Positions 59,726-64,000 of a stretch of DNA of 64,000 nt are shown in pieces (the first letter of the stretch is position 1; every line of letters starts with the position of its first letter). The position numbers and the translations under genes are program-made. Under the pieces are notes generated by a model. That model was given only the letters and a program-made list of their open reading frames with translations. It was not told where the DNA came from and searched no databases. The stretch spans positions 558,001-622,000 of the forward strand of contig NZ_CP076543.1 in NCBI RefSeq assembly GCF_030440515.1. Direction: 5' to 3'. This stretch comes from Streptomyces xanthophaeus (GTDB lineage: Bacteria; Actinomycetota; Actinomycetes; Streptomycetales; Streptomycetaceae).

Positions 59726-59938
59726 ATGCCGACGGACTCGGTCGGGCGTTTCCTCGCGGCTCTGGGACCGCAGCAGCAGGAGGCCGTCACCGGCAGACCG
59801 CCGGAGGATCAGGAGCGGCTCGCGGCCGCCTGGGAGCGGGAGCTGGCCTCGGACGACGAGCTCGACACCCTCGACGAACTGTCACCGCCCGCGGCGGAGG
59901 CCGAGGCCGCCCGCCGTGTCATGGACCGCGAAGGGTGA
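59726..59938 (+). CDS. small acidic protein of unknown function
   Basis: 70 residues, MPTDSVGRFLAALGPQQQEA to ARRVMDREG; helical, Ala/Glu/Asp-rich and soluble. ATG 59726 has a GAAGGAG motif six bases upstream, which supports it over the longer open frame from 59630. No family recognised. The stop precedes a very strong terminator. Confidence 0.7.
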   Translation: MPTDSVGRFLAALGPQQQEAVTGRPPEDQERLAAAWERELASDDELDTLDELSPPAAEAEAARRVMDREG

Positions 59939-59964
59939 GCTGACCGCGCGGGCCGGTCCGGGCC

Positions 59965-60014
59965 GGTCCGGTCCGGCGCCCACCTGCCGCCACACACGGG
60001 CGCCGGACCGGACC
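59965..60014. terminator. long bidirectional terminator hairpin
   Basis: Perfect 17-bp stem (GGTCCGGTCCGGCGCCC and complement) with a 16-base loop between convergent stops at 59938 and 60017. Confidence 0.95.
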
Positions 60015-60016
60015 TC

Positions 60017-60331
60017 TCAGAGGCCGGGGGTGTCGAGGGGCCGCAGGAAGCGGCGCTCGTACCGCTTGATGCAGCGGGTCTCGCGCGCCAGCTCGAAGGC
60101 GGCCTGGCACTCCGGATCGGACATGCTGTCCGTGCGGTACTGCTCGTAGGCGGCGAAGCCGGGGAAGGAGAAGAGGGCGTAGGCGATGTCGCTGTCGCCC
60201 TCGCTGGGCAGGAAGTAGCCGTGGTGGGTTCCTCCGAACCGGTTGACCAGCCGGACCCAGCGGCGCCCGTACTCCTCGAAGTCCGCGAGCTTGTCGACGT
60301 CGATCTCGTACTTCAGATGAATGGTGATCAC
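60017..60331 (-). CDS. NIPSNAP family protein
   Basis: 104 residues, ferredoxin-like alpha/beta barrel of the NIPSNAP family: ITIHLKYEIDVDKLADFEEY, WVRLVNRFGGTHHGYFLPSE, YALFSFPGFAAYEQYRTDS and the basic C-terminal KRYERRFLRPL. GTG start at 60331; ribosome site weak. The frame runs on upstream as shadow of the TerD-like gene. Role unknown; many such proteins bind small ligands. Confidence 0.85.
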   Translation of the reverse strand: MITIHLKYEIDVDKLADFEEYGRRWVRLVNRFGGTHHGYFLPSEGDSDIAYALFSFPGFAAYEQYRTDSMSDPECQAAFELARETRCIKRYERRFLRPLDTPGL

Positions 60332-60457
60332 GGCCCCATCATGCCGTGACCCCACAACTTCCCCCGGTACCGGAGCAATCGCCGCCTTCGGGGAGGGGAA
60401 CGGGCCGAATCCTCGTACGCTGCGGAAGTGGGAGACACCCAGCGGAAGGGGGACCGC

Positions 60458-61699
60458 ATGTCCATGCGGAAGGGTGCCAACGTACCGGTGCCGAGCACCA
60501 CGGTCCGGGTGGAGCTGGGCTGGCAAGGGGGTCCCGGAGCGCCTGATGTGGACGTGTCGGCCCTGCTGCTGACGGCAGCCGGCAAGGTGCGGTCGGACGA
60601 CGACTTCGTGTTCTACAACCAGCCCGTGCACCCCAGTGGTGCCGTGCGCCACGAGGGACGGCGTCAGGACGGCACGGGCGTGCTCGAAACGATCGGGGTG
60701 ACCCTGTCCGGGGTCGAGGAGGAGATCGGGACCGTGGTGGTCGCGGCGTCCACCGACGGCACGTTCGGGCAGGTGCCCGGCCTCTTCGTACGCGTCCTGG
60801 ACGCGCGGAGCGGCGCCGAGACGGCGCGGTTCGACGCCACGGATGCCACGTCGGAGACCGCGTTCGTGCTCGGGGAGCTGTACCGGCGGGCCGGCGCCTG
60901 GAAGTTCCGGGCGGTGGGCCAGGGGTACGCCTCCGGTCTGGCGGGTCTCGCCACCGACTTCGGGATCACGGTCGACGATCCGGCACCGGCTCCGGCCCCG
61001 CCTCCGCCGGTGCCGGTGCCGGTGCAGCGGGCGGTGGCTCCGCCCGAGCCCGCCCGTCCGGTACGGCTGTCGAAGATCACCTTGACGAAGGCGGCCCCCG
61101 CGGTGTCGCTGACCAAACAAGGGGCCACCTCCGGGGGCATGCGGGTCAATCTCACGTGGAGCGCCGCCGCGCCGCCGCGCGGCTGGATGCGGAAGGGAAA
61201 TGACGCCGTCCGGCTGGAGGACGTCGATCTCGACCTCTCCTGCCTGTGGGAGCTGCGGAACGGAACGAAGGGGATCGTCCACCCCATCGACAACCAGTTC
61301 GGCTCGTTCCACCAGCCGCCGTACATCCAGCTGGACCACGACGACCGGACCGGTGCCAGCGAGGCCGGCGAGAACCTCATGATCAACCTCGACCACGCGG
61401 CCGAGATCGAGCGCCTCCTGGTGTTCGTGGTCATCTACGCCGGGGCCACCAGTTTCGCGGGGCTCCAAGGGGTCGCCACGCTCCATCCGCCCGTCGGTCC
61501 GCCGATCGAGGTGCGCCTGGACGAATGCACCGTCCCCTCACCGGTGGCCGCGATCGCACTGATCGAGAACGTGGGCGGGGAGCTGATCGTCCGGCGGGAG
61601 GCGAAGTACCTCCTGCCGGCGCCCGGCGTCTTCAAGCAGCAGGCGGCGGACATCGAGTACGGCTGGGGCATGAGCTGGCAGTCGGCCAGCAAGGACTGA
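60458..61699 (+). CDS. TerD/TerA-type stress (tellurium resistance family) double-domain protein
   Basis: 413 residues. N-terminal TerD domain: [60 protein letters not shown] (Ca-binding Asp/Asn residues), then [11 protein letters not shown] Pro/Ala-rich linker (about 170-215) leads to a C-terminal TerA-like domain: [55 protein letters not shown], ending with a [11 protein letters not shown] tail. The ATG at 60458 follows AAGGGGGA; an upstream GTG (60428) with a TACGCT -10 is possible. Predicted calcium-linked stress response; no ter operon around. Confidence 0.88.
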   Translation: MSMRKGANVPVPSTTVRVELGWQGGPGAPDVDVSALLLTAAGKVRSDDDFVFYNQPVHPSGAVRHEGRRQDGTGVLETIGVTLSGVEEEIGTVVVAASTDGTFGQVPGLFVRVLDARSGAETARFDATDATSETAFVLGELYRRAGAWKFRAVGQGYASGLAGLATDFGITVDDPAPAPAPPPPVPVPVQRAVAPPEPARPVRLSKITLTKAAPAVSLTKQGATSGGMRVNLTWSAAAPPRGWMRKGNDAVRLEDVDLDLSCLWELRNGTKGIVHPIDNQFGSFHQPPYIQLDHDDRTGASEAGENLMINLDHAAEIERLLVFVVIYAGATSFAGLQGVATLHPPVGPPIEVRLDECTVPSPVAAIALIENVGGELIVRREAKYLLPAPGVFKQQAADIEYGWGMSWQSASKD

Positions 61700-61724
61700 A
61701 CCGCGGGCCCCCTTCCGGCTCTTG

Positions 61725-61730
61725 TTGACT
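61725..61730 (+). promoter_or_regulatory. possible -35 box before the LanKC gene
   Basis: TTGACT about 100 bases before the GTG at 61826. No convincing -10 partner was found at the usual spacing, so this is tentative. Confidence 0.3.
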
Positions 61731-61760
61731 CGTGCGTACTGCACACCCCATCGGTGACAG

Positions 61761-61775
61761 CCGCGACTGTCGCGG
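61761..61775. promoter_or_regulatory. 15-bp inverted repeat upstream of the LanKC gene
   Basis: CCGCGAC-T-GTCGCGG, perfect 7-base arms around one base, 51-65 bases before the LanKC start; flanked by two GTGACAGC copies. Operator or short hairpin. Confidence 0.55.
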
Positions 61776-61825
61776 CCCTCGGACCGCGTGACAGCGTGAG
61801 CACGTCACCGACCGAGGGAGCAGGA

Positions 61826-64000
61826 GTGAACAAGGGGTACGCCGCCTTCTGCGACGCCGACCGCTGGTTCTACGACGCGCCGTACCTGCGGGCCGAGCAG
61901 AACTACCCGGCCGCGCTCGCCCCCGTACCGGCGGGGTGGCAGACACACCGCAGCGGGGACTGGCTGGCGCTGCGGCCCGTCGACGCCCGGCTGCCCTCCC
62001 AGGGCTGGAAGATCCACGTCTCGGCCTGCCTGGACAACGCCGAGTCCGTCCTCGAACGGGTCCACACGTACTGCGTGGAGCGCCGGATCGCCTTCAAGTT
62101 CGTTCCGAGCCGGTACCTGCTGCACCTGCGCAACGCGAAGTACGCCGACCGCGCGGCGAGCGGCAAGTTCCTCACCGTGTACCCGGCGGACGAGGAGCAG
62201 TGCCGGCGCGTCGCCGAGGAGCTCGACGCGCTGCTGGCCGGGGAGCCGGGCCCGTACATCCTGAGCGACCTGCGCTGGAACGACGGGCCCGTGCACCTGC
62301 GGTACGGGAGTTTCACCCTGCGGCACTGCTACGACGACCGCGGCGAGCTCGTCCCGGCGATCGAGACCCCGGACGGCCGGCTCGTACCGGACCCGCGGGG
62401 TCCGGTGTTCCAGCTGCCCGAGTGGGCCGAGCTGCCCGCGTTCCTCGCGCCCCATCTGGCCCGGCGGGCCGCCGTCACCCTCGAAGGTCTTCCGTACACG
62501 GTCGAACGCGCCCTGCACTTCTCCAACGGTGGCGGTGTCTACGCCGGCCGTGACGTGCGCACCGGCGAACCGGTCGTCCTCAAGGAGGCGCGCCCCTTCG
62601 CGGGGCTCGCGGCCGACGGGGCCGACGCCGTGACCCGGCTGCACCGCGAGCGCAGGGCCCTGGAGCAACTGGCCGGGCTGGACTGCGTGCCCGCGGTCCA
62701 CGGCACCTTCACCGTCGGGGACCACCACTTCCTCGTGATGCAGTACCTGGAGGGCAAGCCCCTCAACACCTACTTCGCCCGCCGGCACCCGCTGATCGAG
62801 GCGGACCCCGATCCCGCGGAGCTCGCGGAGTACACCCGGTGGGCTCTGGAGGTCCACCGGCAGGTGACGCGGGCCGTGGAGGCGGTGCACGCCCGTGGCA
62901 TCGTCTTCAACGACCTCCACCTGTTCAACATCATGGTCGCGGAGGACGAGGGGACCGGCGGGATGTCGGTCGCGCTCCTCGACTTCGAGGCCGCCGCCCA
63001 CGTGGACGAGGGGCTCCGCCAGACCGTCGCCAACCCGGCGTTCGTCGCCCCGGCCGGCCGGCGCGGTTTCGCCGTCGACCGGTACGCCCTGGCCTGCCTG
63101 CGGCTGGCCCTGTTCCTGCCGCTGACCAGCCTGCTGGTGCTGGACCGGGCCAAGGCGGCGCACCTGGCCGGCATCGCCGCCGAGCAGTTCCCGGTTCCCC
63201 GCGGGTTCCTCGACGAGGCGGTACGGGAGATCCTCGCGGACCCCGGTCCCGGCACCGGGACCGGGACCGGGACCGGGACCGGCGGTGGTTCCGGCGGTCG
63301 CGTGGCCGTGCCCCGTGCCCGGCCCTACCTGCCGGTCGAGCCGGGCGACCCGGCGGCCGCATGTGCCTCGATGACGGCGGCGATCCGGGCGAGCGCCACC
63401 TTCGACCGCGAGGACCGCCTCTTCCCCGGGGACCCGGCCCAGTTCGCGACCGCAGGCGGTGGTACCGGCTTCGGCTACGGAGCGGCCGGTGTGCTGTACG
63501 CGCTCGCCGAGACCGGCGCCGATCCGTGGCCCGAGGCCGAGGAATGGCTGCTGGCCCGTACGAAGGAGCCGGCCTCCGGGATGCCGCTGGGCTTCTACGA
63601 CGGCCTCGCCGGTCTCGCCTGGACCCTGGAACGGCTCGGCCACCGCGACCGCGCGCTCGCCCTCGCCGAACAACTGCTGGGCCAGCCCTGGCAGTCGGCG
63701 GGGCCCGACCTGCACGGCGGTCTCGCCGGCATCGGCCTGGCCCTCGACTCCCTGGGCTCGGCCACCGGCGAGGGCGAACTGCACGCCGCGGCCCTGCGCT
63801 GCGCCGAGCTCCTCGCCGATGCCGCGACCGGGACCGGGACCGGGACCGGGCCGAAACGGGCCGGCCTGCTCCATGGTCACAGCGGACCCGCACTGCTCCA
63901 CCTGCGGCTCTACGAGCGCACCGGCGACCAGGAGTTCCTGATCCGGGCCGGCCGGGCCCTGCACCGCGATCTCGACCGCTGCGTGACCAGCGCGTTCGGC
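61826..64000 (+). CDS. lanKC: class III lanthipeptide synthetase LanKC, 3'-truncated by window edge
   Basis: 725 residues visible, open to the end. GTG start with AGGGAGCAGGA just upstream. N-terminal phosphoserine lyase domain (about 1-200: AAFCDADRWFYDAPYLRAEQ, WKIHVSACLDNAESVLERVH, RNAKYADRAASGKFLTVYP). Kinase domain: VVLKEARPFAG (Lys), GIVFNDLHLFNIM (catalytic Asp and Asn), ALLDFEAA (metal Asp). A Gly-Thr linker encoded by GGGACC repeats leads to the LanC-like cyclase (GGGTGFGYGAAGVLYALAETG, FYDGLAGLAW, LHGGLAGIGLALDSLG, LLHGHSGPALLHLRLYE), without clear zinc ligands as in class III enzymes. It dehydrates Ser/Thr and forms labionin/lanthionine rings; the precursor peptide gene is not upstream and is probably downstream of the window. 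Confidence 0.93.
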   Translation, partial: MNKGYAAFCDADRWFYDAPYLRAEQNYPAALAPVPAGWQTHRSGDWLALRPVDARLPSQGWKIHVSACLDNAESVLERVHTYCVERRIAFKFVPSRYLLHLRNAKYADRAASGKFLTVYPADEEQCRRVAEELDALLAGEPGPYILSDLRWNDGPVHLRYGSFTLRHCYDDRGELVPAIETPDGRLVPDPRGPVFQLPEWAELPAFLAPHLARRAAVTLEGLPYTVERALHFSNGGGVYAGRDVRTGEPVVLKEARPFAGLAADGADAVTRLHRERRALEQLAGLDCVPAVHGTFTVGDHHFLVMQYLEGKPLNTYFARRHPLIEADPDPAELAEYTRWALEVHRQVTRAVEAVHARGIVFNDLHLFNIMVAEDEGTGGMSVALLDFEAAAHVDEGLRQTVANPAFVAPAGRRGFAVDRYALACLRLALFLPLTSLLVLDRAKAAHLAGIAAEQFPVPRGFLDEAVREILADPGPGTGTGTGTGTGGGSGGRVAVPRARPYLPVEPGDPAAACASMTAAIRASATFDREDRLFPGDPAQFATAGGGTGFGYGAAGVLYALAETGADPWPEAEEWLLARTKEPASGMPLGFYDGLAGLAWTLERLGHRDRALALAEQLLGQPWQSAGPDLHGGLAGIGLALDSLGSATGEGELHAAALRCAELLADAATGTGTGTGPKRAGLLHGHSGPALLHLRLYERTGDQEFLIRAGRALHRDLDRCVTSAFG

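Overview
The window is a 64 kb stretch of very GC-rich DNA with strong third-codon-position GC bias, frequent GTG/TTG starts, several apparently leaderless transcripts and actinobacterial hallmarks: a complete conservon (cvnABCDE), a class III lanthipeptide synthetase, a terpene synthase with partner methyltransferase, TerD-type proteins and many lipoproteins and secreted proteins. It is most likely a Streptomyces (or close streptomycete) chromosome, outside the densest housekeeping core. No tRNA, rRNA, CRISPR array, insertion sequence or phage module was recognised.

Left part (1-12.4 kb): a 5'-truncated carotenoid oxygenase, a PBP4-type D-Ala-D-Ala carboxypeptidase, a VOC protein, small unknown genes including an S24/S26-fold protein coupled to an unknown gene, a two-domain cyclotransferase-like/SGNH hydrolase, the molybdenum genes moeA and modA (divergent, with a terminator-like hairpin in between and no modBC beside them), an amidotransferase-like/methyltransferase fusion and a DUF6056 membrane protein. 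12.7-20.9 kb: secreted or lipid-anchored enzymes (GH15 glucoamylase-like, PIG-L deacetylase with a lectin-like C-terminus, a conserved secreted protein), then a nitrilase-family amidase divergent from a self-regulated LacI repressor; this intergenic region is rich in palindromes.

21.0-21.8 kb is a small gene graveyard: the C-terminal TPR end of a large regulator (minus strand, one frameshift) beside the N-terminal NAD-binding piece of a 6PGDH-like reductase (plus strand, one frameshift). 21.9-32.2 kb holds a patatin-like lipase, a small conserved protein, and a large FtsX/MacB-type ABC export cluster (two giant permeases, one ATPase with an AbrB-like tail on the same strand, and a second ATPase transcribed divergently). 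32.4-41.3 kb is signalling: a membrane-spanning HTH protein, a translationally coupled three-gene cassette (receiver/FAD-oxidoreductase, cyclic-nucleotide-type sensor kinase, UBP zinc finger), a Tat-exported DJ-1 protein, a crotonase, and a NarL-type two-component pair.

41.5-50.4 kb: a small secreted protein, an SDR enzyme with its divergent TetR repressor, the conservon (sensor kinase-like, roadblock, DUF742, GTPase, P450), and convergent to it a two-gene methylated-terpenoid cluster. 50.6-64 kb: a SpoIIE-type phosphatase, a LysR/threonine-dehydratase-like divergent pair, an isoprenyl diphosphate synthase, DUF4386/TetR and MarR/MFS divergent pairs with well-defined operators, a small acidic protein, a NIPSNAP protein, a TerD/TerA double-domain protein, and a LanKC synthetase that runs off the right edge. 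Most convergent gene ends are separated by strong GC-rich hairpin terminators. All assignments are from reading translations and motifs; no database search was run.
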